Translations under genes and position numbers: made by a program
In this document: positions 52,844 to 64,000 of the stretch, in pieces
Position numbering within the stretch: the first letter of the stretch is position 1
How the letters are laid out: each line of letters begins with the position of its first letter
Assembly (NCBI GenBank): GCA_027475525.1
Contig: JAMWFC010000130.1
Coordinates: forward strand, 1-64,000
Length of the DNA: 64,000 nt
Reading direction: 5' to 3'
Source: Macrolepiota albuminosa
Lineage: Eukaryota; Basidiomycota; Agaricomycetes; Agaricales; Agaricaceae
The notes under the pieces: generated by a model
Told to the model about the DNA's origin: nothing
Database searches by the model: none
What the model saw: the letters and a program-made list of their open reading frames with translations, nothing else

Positions 52844-54640
52844 GTTCAAAGAGTCCACAATTTGTTCAAAATGCTGCCTTCCACTTATCACTTTCTTTGA
52901 TGTGCACATTGTTGTAGCCCCAGGAGATATCCAACTTGGTGAAGTAGCGTGCACCTTGGAGGTTGTTGACAAGCTCTGAAATGAGTGGTAAGGGGTAGTG
53001 ATTCTTCACAATCATTGCATTCAAGACTTGGTAGTTCTGAACCAGACGTAAAGATCTATCCTTCTTCTTAATAAAGAAGACTGGAGAGGCCATCAGAGAC
53101 TTTGAGGGATGGATGTGACCAGAGTCTAAATTCTCCTACAAAAAGACATCAAGCTCATCCTGTTCTCTGGGAGAGAGAGGATAGACCTTGCAGCTAGAGG
53201 GCTCAGCATTGGGCATAAGCTTGATTGCATGGTCCCACTGCTTACACTTTGGCAGGGAGTCAAATGATGCATTAGAGAACACATCCCAAAGTCTTGCAGA
53301 TAATGAGGAACTGCATCTTGGAATAACTTAGGAAAAGAGTTGGCAGCAAATGTCTGAGCTAGCCGCTAGAAAGTAGTTTAGCTAGCTCTAATCTCTGCCG
53401 CAGTTGCTGGAAATTGTAATGTAGTTGCATAAATCCTATCACCTGTCTCAATAGCCTTGTCTGGAGATTCTGAGTCAGGAGCACATCCAAATTTCACTCT
53501 CATGTTCATCTTCTATCTGAGCTTCACTTTCTACATACATCTTGAACATCCTCATAGAGAGCCTCTCTATAAGGGAATGCCAAGGAGGGAGGATCCAGTA
53601 GGTCAAGATCTGCAAAGAGGAGGTGTCCAACTTGGCAAGCCTGGATAGCAGCATACTCACAGACTGACTCTCTATGCTCCTCTCTAACTTCTTTGGCACA
53701 TGTGGAACACCATTGAGGGCAGCAGCTCATGCTTACCTTACTCTTGGCCTAGTCAATCTCAGGATTGTGATCATGCAGCCAGGAGAACTCAAGTATCATG
53801 TCCTGCTTTCCTAGGCTGGTGACTGCAAAGACAGCATGCTCAGAATGAATCTGATAACAAAGAACTAAATCTACCACTGAGCAGATGGATCTAGCTTCAT
53901 TGAGTGTACTGTCAATGTTATAGACCAGAATAGAGTGTGAGAGGGGTCAGGTAGTGAGCTGGTGTTGTTCCACATAATTGGTGTCCAGGAAGAGTCCAGT
54001 AGCACCACAGTCCAAGAGAGCTATGATGCTTTGAGTCTGCTGAGTGTCAGTTTTCTCAATCTCCACATTCAGATGCAGAGAGTTGGGGAAGAGAGTGGAG
54101 GCAACAATATAGCAACAAGAAAGGTGTCATTTCCAAGCTGGGATACATGGTTGTCAGACAGGAAAAGAAGGAGAAGAGGTCTTAGCTGAGGCTTAGACCA
54201 AGGGAGTGCTTACAGTTTCAGTCAGAGAATCAGGAACAGGGAGCAATACATTAGAATATTCTACTGATAGACATGTAAACTGATTAGCACCAGGTGGCAG
54301 AGGCATACAACTCATCCATTGCTCTATTGAAAACCCTCCCCTGCAGAATCAAAGGACCCATCCAATGGTTCTGCTACAGCTTCCACAGGATCCAAAGACT
54401 CCTCCAAAGGTTCTGCTCTGGTCTGTACATCTGGAGAGGGGTTTCCTTGAATGCTTTAGGCAGCAAGGAGCTGGAGAAGGAGCTCTTCCTGCTCTAAAGC
54501 TGTGAGATAGTGCACCTCCAACTCCTGGGAACAGTATCAAGCAAAGTGACCAGGCTTTCCTCAGCAATAACAGAGGAGAAGAAGAGAGGAACATTGACAA
54601 GAGGCATCAACATCTATAGGTACTCCAAGAGGGAGAACAA
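52844..54640 (-). pseudogene. element C gag (3' part), protease and N-terminal RT
   Basis: Read from the right on the minus strand: a CCHC knuckle (CYC, then GKPGHFA, then YC; 54531-54573) with two stops; the gypsy protease ALLDCGATGLFLDT near 54000 and SWLHDHNPEID near 53770; then RT fingers (SPVFFIKKKDRSLRLVQNYQ, LDISWGYNNVHIKESDKWKA) up to the D insertion. Joins with 41779 on the far side of element D. The upstream capsid part of gag is missing beyond about 54640. Confidence 0.82.
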
Positions 54641-55406
54641 AATTATATTGAGTCAATTTATATTTTAGGAAATGAGCAATAATCAATAAAAGTTATTTCA
54701 CTATTGTCATCTGAATCAGAATCAAGTGAGTTCTTAAAATCTAAAAACTGAGATCCATGACTGAAATAGCTTAGAGCTTCCTACCTTGTTGCATAGTCAT
54801 GCAAGTCTGCAAGCTGTGAACAAGAAAAACTAGTCTACTTAATCAACTCTTGCATTCACTTTGGAATAATATCAGATAGCATCTTAATTCCAGCATCACA
54901 CAAAGCAGATAATAATTGCCATCAGGTTTGGTGGATTGAAGAATTGCAAGAACTTCACAAATTGATGATGACAACAAATTCAAAGAAAATATATGTAATA
55001 GAGATGGCAAATCTAAATGAGGCATGCCATCATTTGGCATAAGAAGTAGGTGAGGAGGATTATAAATATTGGATGCACCAAGAATCTAAAAATAATTAGT
55101 ATTGAACATTAGTAAGAATAGAATTCAACATACATTTTGTTTTGCCCAATATGAGAGTTCCTTATAGTCTAATCATTGATGAATACTAGCACGTGTACTA
55201 TGGCAGTTGCTTTTACATGACTTGTATGTGGTGTGACCTGCAAGTTTTCTGTATTTGGCATTTAAGATAGAATTTTCCTTGTTTTTAGAGAGAATGTCCT
55301 CCTCACGGCATTGCTTCTTGCCCTATCATTATGTTCTAGGTTGTCCTCTTTTTCTAGATTCAGATTCTACTCTAATTTCTTGAGTCTAGTGTAATGGAGT
55401 CACATT
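54641..55406. other. AT-rich spacer between elements C and E
   Basis: About 0.77 kb. On the minus strand a 65-codon ORF (54843-55040) continues with few stops into an acidic stretch (DSDSDDSEI), suggesting an old coding fragment, but no family is recognised. The homologue of element C's LTR is not present here. Confidence 0.4.
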
Positions 55407-55561
55407 TGTTACTAGCGTCAATGACGCTATAAGCATTCATTAGAGTATTATATAAGACAACATCTTGTATTCACTCTAGGTCTAGTCAATCCGATACTGC
55501 GGTCTGATTCAGCACTGTGTGATACACACAAGATAGTTCTAACTTGTAACCTACAGTTACA
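55407..55561 (+). repeat. element E 5' LTR (about 155 bp)
   Basis: Start set at TGTTACTAGCGTC by analogy with D; the end is TTACA at 55561, followed as in D by a T run and GAATC. No TGG-type PBS follows directly. Confidence 0.6.
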
Positions 55562-55637
55562 TTTTTTTGAATCTTCTGCTATTGGTTTTAGACTCTAGAC
55601 TTGTTACCGACTAGGCAACTCTCATCAAACCCTTTTC

Positions 55638-58483
55638 ATGACTGGCTCTCTTGATCTGGACCCTCCTTTTCCAGCTACAGACACAGGTGACCCACCTGTG
55701 CTTCAAGCTGTGAAGACACAATCCATGTCTGCATACCAACTCCCACCAAAGCAGGACAAAAAGATACCTCACAATGTCAGTGTGAGCTTTGGAATGCCTG
55801 GTGGGCTATCCATTTCACAGATGATGTCCATTGTATGGCCTGGTGGTAAACCAGGAGAGAGATCCATGGTTTCAGGAGTGTCGCTGCCAGTGAGCCAAAT
55901 GCCTTCATTGATGTGCTCAGTGTTGCCCAAGAGCTCCTCAGCTCAGTCTGAGGGTCAACTGGACCTTACCCAGTACTTGGAAATGGTACAAGGTAGTGCA
56001 TTTGCACATAGTATGCCATTCCAGACTGCGCCAACTGAACAACATTTGGAGTATGTGGCAGATGCTGCCACTGAACCAGGACTGTCGTCGTTGATGACAC
56101 AAGGACAGAAGCAAGGACCAGCAATAGTAGTCAGTAGGGAGGATGATAAGGTCGTGAGGTTGGAAAAGGCATTGTTAGCACCTGGAATTTCAGAGTTGCA
56201 CAGACGGGCCAGCAAACAGCCACAGGTGAGGCATGAAGGCCTCAGGAGAGTTCTGGACTTAGACTCTCAAGCTGGAATCCTCAGATGATGAGGAAAGCAA
56301 GAGGTCACATTTGACCCTGTCTATCCAGCTACAGCTGGTGTTGAACCAATATCCATCGGTCACAAAGGAATTGACACAAAAGCGTCTGCAGCTTTACTTA
56401 GTAAAGCATCTACAGTTACTGGCTGCTAGGAGCCACAATGTACCCCATGCAGATTTGACTGAATATATCAAATTATTTGTGCATATCTTTGAACTTGAAG
56501 TGGTGGAATACCTCAAGCGCAAAGCAGCATGAGAGTCAACAGTCTCAACGGCCACTCCGGCCGATTAAGTGGAATGCAAAATGAGTGTGCGCCGATGAGC
56601 GCCATTAATTGCAGATGTGATGGATGCTCAATGTGCCTCGTCAGGCCAATGAGTCTCAGCAAGACTATGTTAGGTGTCAGAACGCTGCAAACCGTCAATG
56701 CATTGTCAGCGGAGTGCCTCAGCAGGCATTGTCCAAAGTAGAGACTATGATGTTGACTCTGGCAGAGCCAGAGGCACTACTTGCAGTGCAGGAGGTTAAG
56801 ACACCTTGGAAGCAAGTCACTATCAAGGAGGAGGTAGACGAAGTCCACATTTTTGAGGAGCAAACACGACCACGACACGTAGTGCGACACGTCCACCTAG
56901 TGGACAACTGGAATGAACGTGTCAATTACCAGAGGATACACAACCAGGACTTGCGCAATCATGGTGAGTCATTGATTGATGATCAGGAGGTAGCCTTTGA
57001 AGAGTGTGAGGGTGTAACACCTGTTGATGACATGCAGCGACAATTCACGGCTTGAACTGCTGAACCAGACAGAGATCTGGGTGGAAGTGATAATAGTAGT
57101 GATCACTACAAGAGGAGGGAGCCAAATCATTGCAATAACAACGGTGGAGGTCATGATTGCAGAAATAACAATTGAGATGATAATTATTATCATAATAGTG
57201 GCAGGCAGGCTGGTGGATTACCAGCAGAGCAAGAAGTGAGGCAACAGCCCACCCCACAGCCAGAAAGAACGGCCAACATGAAACTATGCCTGGAATAAAT
57301 GAGGCAGTCAGGATCCATATGGATCATATGCATGACCGTCTCACTCATCTGGTGGATGACTCTCTTAGAGTCAGATTTAAATTCCCTGCTGGGGTAAGTC
57401 CCTGCAAATCCGATGGTAAGCACATACGTGCATATGCTGGAGGGCATAGGTTCTCCCAGCTGGAGGACTGGGCCATGGACATCTGCTACCACCTGGCAGC
57501 CTGCTGCTATGGTGGAGACAACATGGACCAGGAGAGGATATTTGTGCTACACAAATTTATGGAGAGAGAGGCTCAGAATTGGTTCTGTTGCCATGTCCTC
57601 CACATTAATCGTGACAAACCACATTGGACGTTTAAAGAAGTCCTGATAGGACTGTATAATTGCTTTGTCAGTGTATGATGCTAAGACTAGTGTCCAGACA
57701 TTTTATGATGACCTGGTGGGTCATGCACAGAATATGGCCGTCTATCCAGACAAATACACCATTTGCGAGACATTCTTGGATGGAATACCCACAGACATGA
57801 GAAGAGCGTTAATATGCGACAACAATTTGTCTCCAGAGGTCAATACTGTGACCAAACTCTTGGCATATGCCATTTGTTATGAGCAGTTGACATGGACTGC
57901 AAATCATTATGAGCAGCGTAGTTTATGCTGAGGAACCGTGAACTGTCAGGCAGTGAAGGTGGGGACCTTCCCGGCCAAACAGTTGGAGATGGAGAACAAT
58001 CACAATCTGTGATTTGTTGTCTGCAAGACAATTTCTGGAGGCCAACGGCCTCAATCAAAACCTGCTGGATATCTGCCAGCAAAGGATAGTTGACTCTTTT
58101 TGGGTCAAAACCAAGTAGCAGCAAGAGGGGTAGTAGTGCCTGCAGCATGTACAGCAAGCAAACCTACTGGGGCCCCTGGAGCGGCCCAGAGAAGGCCTGC
58201 TGGAGACCCTTTAGTGTGCTACAACTGTGGCAGGAGCGGGCATTTTGCTAAGGAATGTCCCGCCCTGCCTAAGGCACATATCCAAGCAGCCCATATGGCT
58301 GTGGCCCCTAGCAATGTTGTCAGTGACGACAAGTACAACAAGATCATCAAAGAAGCAGAGGAAGAGCCACAAGTAGAGGCTGACAGGTCAGAAGTGGATG
58401 ATGCTGAGAGCATCCAGATTGATGGCGACAAATACATCCACTTGTTTGCACTAACTGAGTGCCATGGAGATCAATGCGTCTGA
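55638..58483 (+). pseudogene. element E gag
   Basis: ATG 55638 opens 216 codons of an N-terminal region with no recognised domain, ending at a TGA. A middle part lies in other frames. Then comes the capsid-like DWAMDICYHLAACCYGGDNM (57468-57530) with EREAQNWF, and a piece ending AICYEQLTWTANHYEQ. A canonical knuckle CYNCGRSGHFAKEC (58217-58258) is followed by an acidic tail to TGA at 58483. At least four stops or frame changes break it. Confidence 0.75.
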
Positions 58484-61400
58484 ATGAGACGTGTAACCCT
58501 GCAGAAGGCAACTAATAAGTTACAGCAACCACGCTATACTCCCGAGGAGAAGGCGTGCTTGGTCACCTATGTTGATGTCAATGGACATCCAGCATGGACG
58601 TTGTGGGACTCAGGGAGTACCACTATGGGCATTACGCCCCAGTTTGCTTACATCAACACAATTCGCATTCATAAATTGGAGGAGCCAAGCCATTGATGCT
58701 CCAGCTGGGGACTGTAGGGAGTCACGCCATAGTGCAGTTTAGCACTGAAGTAAGAATAAAGATGTCAGGGATATTGACCAAGGAATATGTAGACATAGCA
58801 AATTTTGATCGCTACAACATGATCATTGGTATGCCGTTTATGCGTAAGAACAAGGTGTCATTGGACTTTGTGAACAACATGGTCATTGTAAATGGTACGC
58901 CTTTGAAGGCAGAGAAAGTCGTGTTGAACGACACAAATAGTCATCTGAGGTGCTATTGCGCAACTAAAAAGCAGCATGATGAACGCAACTGACTAGATGG
59001 TCGCAAGAGAGCAATTGTACAGGAGGTGGAGGACAAGCAGGTCCCACCAAAAAACCTGCCAGCAGATTTGCTGGCTATACTAATATCTGAGGAAGAGTTT
59101 TAAGGAACTCTGAAGAAGAGGAAGCACCCAGATGTGGTTGGGTGTACAAATATAAAGCCTAAACAGGCTGTACAGCGTAAGAATGAGCATGGTAAATGTG
59201 TGGTGGAGTCGCTGGAATGTCAGCCAACTAGCTCTCAAGTGAAGGTTGAGGATCTTGTCAAGGACAAGGTATATAGTACAATGGGAACTGTGGGAAGCAC
59301 AAGGTTGCTAATGGATTGACCAGTGCCTTGGCCAGGAGTGCAATGGGTGTATGACCCACAAATGCCATGGGAGTGGAATGAGTTGGTGGCATCAATAGTG
59401 ACACAGACTATGGAAAGGGTGCAGGCAGCCCAGATGGGAGAAGTATACCGTCACGCACAAGAGGACAAGATTTCCGAAACATTGGATATTATATTTGACG
59501 GACTCTCGCTAAAAGCAAGAAGCATGCAGTTGTCGTCAAGTACAACAAGAGTGGTGGAGAGACAACTAGTTGTAAGGTTGAATCTAGGAGATCTCACAGA
59601 AGAGCATGTACGTGCCTTATGGAAGCGATTTAAACCAAAGTGGAGTAAAAGAGAAAGGTAAGGCTGTGAGCCTTACAGAGGAGGATATTTCTCGATTGTG
59701 CTAGCAATGGCAACATGAATTTGCTAATATTGTCAACAGAACAAAGGAAGAGCTTCCTCTGTAGTGGGAGGTTAATCATGAGATTAACCTCATTGACAAT
59801 AATAAGCAGTACAAGTATCATTTGCCTCGCTGTCTGCAAGCACTACAGGATCAACTTCGTGAAAAGACAAACAGATACATAAATGCAAAGTGGTGGGAAC
59901 CACAACCAGCGGTGCAAGCTGCACCCTTACTTTGTATTCCCAAGAAGGATGGGACATTATGGACTGCATTGGATGCACAACAGCGTAATGATAATACAGT
60001 CAAGGATGTAACACCTCTTCCAGATCAGGAAGTTATATGCAAAGATGTTGTGACAGCGAAGTATAGGTCAAAAATCAACCTAACAGACACATACAAACAG
60101 GTTCACATATGCGAAGAGGATATATCAAAGACATTGTTTTCATCCTTGATGGGGACATTCATGAGCAACATCATGCAGATTGGTGATTGCAATGCACCAG
60201 CGACATTTCAGAGGTTAATAACCTCAATCTTCTGAGATGTAATTGGGAAGTTTATGCACATCTATTTAGACAATATATCCATCTTTTCTGATTCCATTGA
60301 GGAGCATGAGCAGCACCTACAAGTCGTATTTGAACAACTAAGTAAGGCTAGTCTCTATCTCAAATGGAAGAAGTGCAAGTTGTACGCATCGAGTATAGAC
60401 TGTTTTGGTCACGTCATTGATGAGAAGAGTATTCACCCGGACATGAATAAACTCAATCAAATTTGAGAGTGGTGTACCCCACACACATATAATGATATCC
60501 AGCAATTTGTTGGACTTGTAAACTATATTGGTAATTTTTTGCCAGACATCACAGCATACACAGGGCCACTTATGGCCATAACCCAGAATGGTCCCCTTTT
60601 CACTGGAGACCGCTGCATCAGCAGTGCTTTGAGATGATTAAGTGCATTTGCACAAAGACACCAGTCATTTGGCCAATTGATCCACGCATCGACAAGCCCA
60701 TTTGGCTCATATGCGACGCATCAAAGACTGGGGTTGGGGCCATGTTTGGCCAAGGTAAAACGTGGCAGACTTGCCAACCAGCAGGATTTATGTCCCATAA
60801 AAGACTGGGGTTGGGGCCATGTTTGGCCAAGGTAAAACGTGGCAGACTTGCCAACCAGCAGGATTTATGTCCCATAAGTTCACTGCTGCCCAGCAGAATT
60901 ACGCTGTATATGAGTTAGAAACACTCGCTATCCTGGAAGCCCTCCTAAAATGGGAGGATAAGCTGATGGGATATAAGATCCATATCATTACAGATCACAA
61001 AGCACTCGAGTTTTTCAAGACTCAGATGCACCTATCTCTGCAACAATGTCACTGGATTGACTACATGTCGTGGTACCAGTTCGACATCACCTATGTAAAA
61101 GGTAAATTGAACAAAGTAGCGGATTGCCTGTCTTGATATTTCGAGAGCAATACTCAAGATGACATCCATAACGTGCATGACTATGTCTAGGCAGACAGAT
61201 GCACTGACCCAGAGGGCAAAGACTTGCCCCTGCATAGGTTCCATGAGATCAAGGAACATATAGTCAAGCTACGCGCCATGCAAGCACAGAAAACACATTG
61301 CAGTAAGCAACTGCAAGAACAGCAAGAAGTTTGCAATATCGAGGCTCAGATGCTGGTGGATCATGAGGTCCCCCAGCCAAGTGAAGGAACAAGGCAAGAG

Positions 61401-62960
61401 GTGCCTCCTAGTGGTACTGAGATGAATTTCCAGCAGGCGCTGGAGTCACAGGACCATAGGCCTGCACCGGATGACATAGGCAATGCACAATTCTGCATAT
61501 GTATCCAGCAAGGTTACAAGGATGACAATCTCTTCTTAGAGATTCTGAACAATATCCAAGTGCATCTGTGCTTCAAAGTTGAGCAGCAGCTCATCTACCT
61601 TACCAGACCCACTGGGTTCAAAGTCATCTGCATTCCCCAGGAGAGGTCATTGATCATGACTATCCTGGACCAGGCCCATAAAGTAGTGGGCCACTTCAGA
61701 ACTCAGAAAACGCTGGACTATGTGCGATGCTGGTACTGGTGGCTGCAAATGGCCAAAGAAACGAGCCAATTCTGCTCAACATGTGAGCTATGTCAACAGT
61801 TGAAAGTATCAACATTGAAGCCACCGGGAAAGCTTCATTTGCTTTCTATACCGGTCAAACCCTGGGATTCGATCAGAATGGACTTTATAGGTCTGTTTTC
61901 CAAGTCAAAGGGTTTTAACTACCTCTGGGTAGTGATCTTTAGAATGACCAGTATGGTCCATCTCATTCCAGTGAGGACCACCATGACAGCTTCAGACTTG
62001 TTGTGGATCTATCTCCAGGAGATAGTGCACCTTCATGGATTGCCAAGTTCAATCATAAGCAATCGAGATGCTAGGTTCACTTCCAAATGATGGAAGGAGC
62101 TGCACAAACTGCTCAGAGCAAAGCTGCTCATGTCAACGTTGTTTCATCTGCAAACAGATGGTCAGACAGAATGCACAAATAGAAATATTGCGCAAATATT
62201 GCGAGCAGTCATATGTCCTGATCAGAAGAACTGGGTGGATAGATGTCTACTTGTTGAATTCGCGATAAACATGAGCATCTCTGAAACCACAGGGTATTCA
62301 CCCTTTGAACTCAATAATGGCTACATGCCATCCATGATATTTTGAACTTCGCACTGATGAAGCTATTCATGTGGGAGTGAAGCAGTTTGCGTGCAATGCG
62401 CTAAGGAACTTGGCAGATGCCCATGATGCAATTATAGAATCGCACATATAGCAGACAAAACATGTGAATAATCGCAGATGTGATGACCTGAACATTAAGA
62501 AAGGGAACCTAGTGTACCTCTTGACAAAGAACTTGAACCTGCCAAAAGACAGGGCAAGTAAGCTGTGTCCAAAGTGGATTGGACCATATAGGGTCCTTAA
62601 GGCTGAGCCAAGCATGTCTAACTATGTGCTGGAACTGCCCCATGTGCTGCAAGCATGCAGGATAGTTTCCAAGTTCCATGTGTTGCTGTTGTGACCGTAC
62701 TTGGCCAATAGTGATGCACTCTTTCCTAATTGTGCAACTTTGGAGCCGTATGACTTTGGAACTGGTGATAACCAGGAATGGTTTGTAGATGTCCTCATAG
62801 GTCATCAGTGATAAGGGGAAACCTCAAATTTGAGGTAAGGTCGAGCTTAGGTGATACTACGTGGGAACTGCAAGTGAACTGCAAAGATCTTGCAGTGATG
62901 GACAGGTACCCAGAGTTGCAGGGCATGAAACATCCTCAACAGCTAGCAAAACGTGCATAA
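58484..62960 (+). pseudogene. element E protease-RT-RNaseH-integrase-chromodomain
   Basis: Protease: WTLWDSGSTTMGITPQF (58591-58641) and YNMIIGMPFM. RT: KINLTDTYKQVHI, GDCNAPATFQRLITSIF then TGA (60233-60235), then HIYLDNISIF. RNase H: LICDASKTGVGAMFGQ and YELETLAILEALLKW; the 77-bp duplication at 60723-60877 falls inside it and breaks the frame. Integrase: HKVVGHFRTQKTLDYVRCWY with CSTCELCQ, then PWDSIRMDFIGLF, ISNRDARFTS and GYSPFELNNGYMPSM. Chromodomain-like end: EWFVDVLIGHQ, frame change, LGDTTWELQVNCKDL. Confidence 0.85.
60723..60877. repeat. perfect 2 x 77-bp tandem duplication inside element E RNase H
   Basis: Copy 1 is 60723-60799 and copy 2 is 60800-60876, plus one matching base. 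The duplicated codons read KTGVGAMFGQ twice, in two frames. Element D has a single copy at the equivalent site. Confidence 0.97.
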
Positions 62961-63175
62961 CACGTGTGTGGTAGTGGAATGTGGACAAAGTCCACTTTGA
63001 TGGCCAGTAACTAACCAGGTAGCTACTAATTGTGGCTGTTTAGGCAACTATGATTGCCGGTGAGAGACTGGGTGGCATGTATTTATAGTTGTTTACACCA
63101 CTGGCAGAGTTAGGGGATTGTTTTTTTTCTTTTCTTTCCTCAGTCCCAATATACGTAGCTGATGTGTGCTTCATA

Positions 63176-64000
63176 ATGGCCTATTGGGGGCCGCAAAAGA
63201 GTGACCAGAGCCTGCAAGGCTCTAGTGGAGGCGGGAGACCTCCAAATATACATATGCAAGAATACTCTACCCAGTACCAGAGGCAGCCACCATATCTGGT
63301 GGCAAGCCAGTATCAGTCAGCGGGTGTGGCCTATCCAGGCTGTGAGGAACCGCTCCCATACCAAACTCCTCTCCATTCGCAAGAGATGGACATTGATGAT
63401 GAAGGGCGCCATAAGCGCTATTACCAGGAACCGTCATCATGCTTGTTTGCATCAATACTGACATATGCAGGTGTGGTGACGGGGCCACCATCCGTACCAT
63501 GGGTGCATTGGCCTGTGGTGGAATCGTATGTCAAACCTGCACTACAAGCGCAGGAGTTATCGGTGCCAGATGCACTCCTAAGCAGATTGGAAGCAGCAGG
63601 ATAGCCAGTCCCTGCAACTGTGTCCTTTCTGCAGGACAGTCTGGCCATGATGGTGATGGAGGGATTGCTCAATCAGATCAAGCTGATGAAGAGGCAGTAC
63701 ATTGCAGCGCTGGAGCAGATCAAACGCGCGTCTAAGTGCAAATTCTCTACTTTTAAGGAACTGACCACCAAGGTCAAAAGGGCCAAGTATCAGCCCACTT
63801 GATTGGTCGACTCTCCATGGGCCAGGCTGCCACTGGCTGCGCAATCCACACGCCATGAGAAGCCTGCTCAGCCTGTTGCGTTGTCATTGTAGTTATCTGC
63901 TCTGGCCCTTCAGGCCTTCTCATAGTCATTGACTGCAGTCAGTGAGCCCTTGGCAGGGCTGTCTCTGGGTCAGCAGGAACCTGCATTGTCTCAGGCTCCA
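63176..64000 (+). pseudogene. element E third ORF downstream of pol, start only
   Basis: ATG 63176 opens 142 codons (MAYWGPQKSDQS, Q/P/Y-rich) to a TAG at 63602-63604. The same phase or a neighbouring one continues with VSFLQDSLAMMVMEGLLNQI and a basic segment KRASKCKFSTFKELTTKVKR, and runs off the window. It has the same position and composition as the third ORF of element D. It is preceded by a pyrimidine run ending TTTCTTTCCTCAG (63131-63143), which looks like a splice acceptor. Confidence 0.55.

Larger units (their letters stand above)
38679..54640 (-). mobile_element. element C: chromodomain gypsy retrotransposon, nested and degenerate
   Basis: Minus-strand element. 3' LTR at 38679-39196, then chromodomain-integrase-RNaseH-RT up to 41779. 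It is interrupted by element D (41780-52838) and resumes at 52844 with RT, protease and a Gag zinc knuckle to about 54640. No 5' LTR is recognisable to the right, so the 5' end is lost. It was inserted into the Tc1-like relic. Stops are frequent, CpG is very rare, and the RT active site reads YLDN. Confidence 0.85.
55407..64000 (+). mobile_element. element E: relative of D, truncated by the window edge
   Basis: A plus-strand chromodomain gypsy element with the same layout as D: LTR, gag, CCHC, protease, RT-RH-IN-chromodomain, third ORF. It retains more CpG and fewer stops than D, so it is younger or less mutated. The 3' LTR and target duplication lie outside the window. Its RT active site reads YLDN, so this copy could not self-replicate even without its stops. 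Confidence 0.85.

Noticed and set aside
5582..60877. The 77-bp duplications as target-site duplications, minisatellites or transposon footprints
   Set aside because: An identical period in unrelated sequences, always exactly two units, with single-copy counterparts elsewhere in the window. An assembly cause fits better.
41795..62960. Stop-codon reassignment in elements D and E
   Set aside because: TAG, TGA and TAA all occur, at positions of W, Q and R, and each is explained by C-to-T or G-to-A. Host genes in the window use TGA, TAG and TAA as normal stops.
1..64000. CRISPR arrays, tRNA/rRNA genes, bacterial promoters or ribosome binding sites
   Set aside because: None seen by eye; the window is fungal nuclear DNA. 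A dedicated tRNA scan was not possible.

Overview
The window is nuclear DNA of a filamentous fungus, most likely an agaricomycete basidiomycete. The host genes are split by many short (about 50-65 nt) GT-AG introns. Recognisable families include a DUF6699 protein, a hydrophobic-surface-binding (HsbA) protein, a JEN-type carboxylate transporter, an HMG-box protein and decayed copies of the KRE6/SKN1 beta-glucan gene. There is no bacterial operon structure and no CRISPR array, and I saw no convincing tRNA or rRNA gene.

Left part (1-22.6 kb): a 3.45-kb repeat arm (IR1-L, 94-3546) carries a dead KRE6/SKN1 gene and three uncharacterised ORFs. It is followed by a second repeat arm (IR2-L, 5770-7499) with an intact DUF6699 gene and the 3' half of a 379-codon gene. 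The ordinary gene block (7.3-19 kb) contains the JEN-like transporter (15 exons, every junction in phase), a 56-aa two-exon protein, HsbA (4 exons) and several unrecognised ORFs. From 19.77 kb the IR1 arm returns inverted (IR1-R).

Middle (22.6-35.4 kb): IR1-R is split by a complete, very young Ty3/gypsy-like retrotransposon ('element B', 22630-31431, minus strand). Its two LTRs are 1114 bp each with one difference seen. It has an intact Gag-Pro ORF and an intact Pol ORF. A GGGAAAC slippery site followed by an H-type pseudoknot joins them. Next come an HMG-box gene remnant and the inverted IR2-R arm with a second intact DUF6699 gene.

Right part (34.7-64 kb): a nest of transposons. A Tc1/IS630-like transposase relic is split by a PIF/Harbinger element ('F', with a 301-codon three-exon companion gene). 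It is also cut by a chromodomain gypsy element ('C', minus strand). C is interrupted in its reverse transcriptase by a different chromodomain gypsy element ('D', plus strand, TSD CAGAG), and D is in turn interrupted by a solo LTR of the C family (TSD GACAA). A relative of D ('E', plus strand) runs off the right edge. D and E both carry a third ORF downstream of pol. C and D are strongly CpG-depleted and full of C-to-T type stop codons.

Assembly warning: eight unrelated places carry a direct tandem duplication with a period of exactly 77 bp, seven of them perfect. This looks like unmerged k=77 overlaps from a de Bruijn assembly rather than biology, and it breaks or distorts some gene models.
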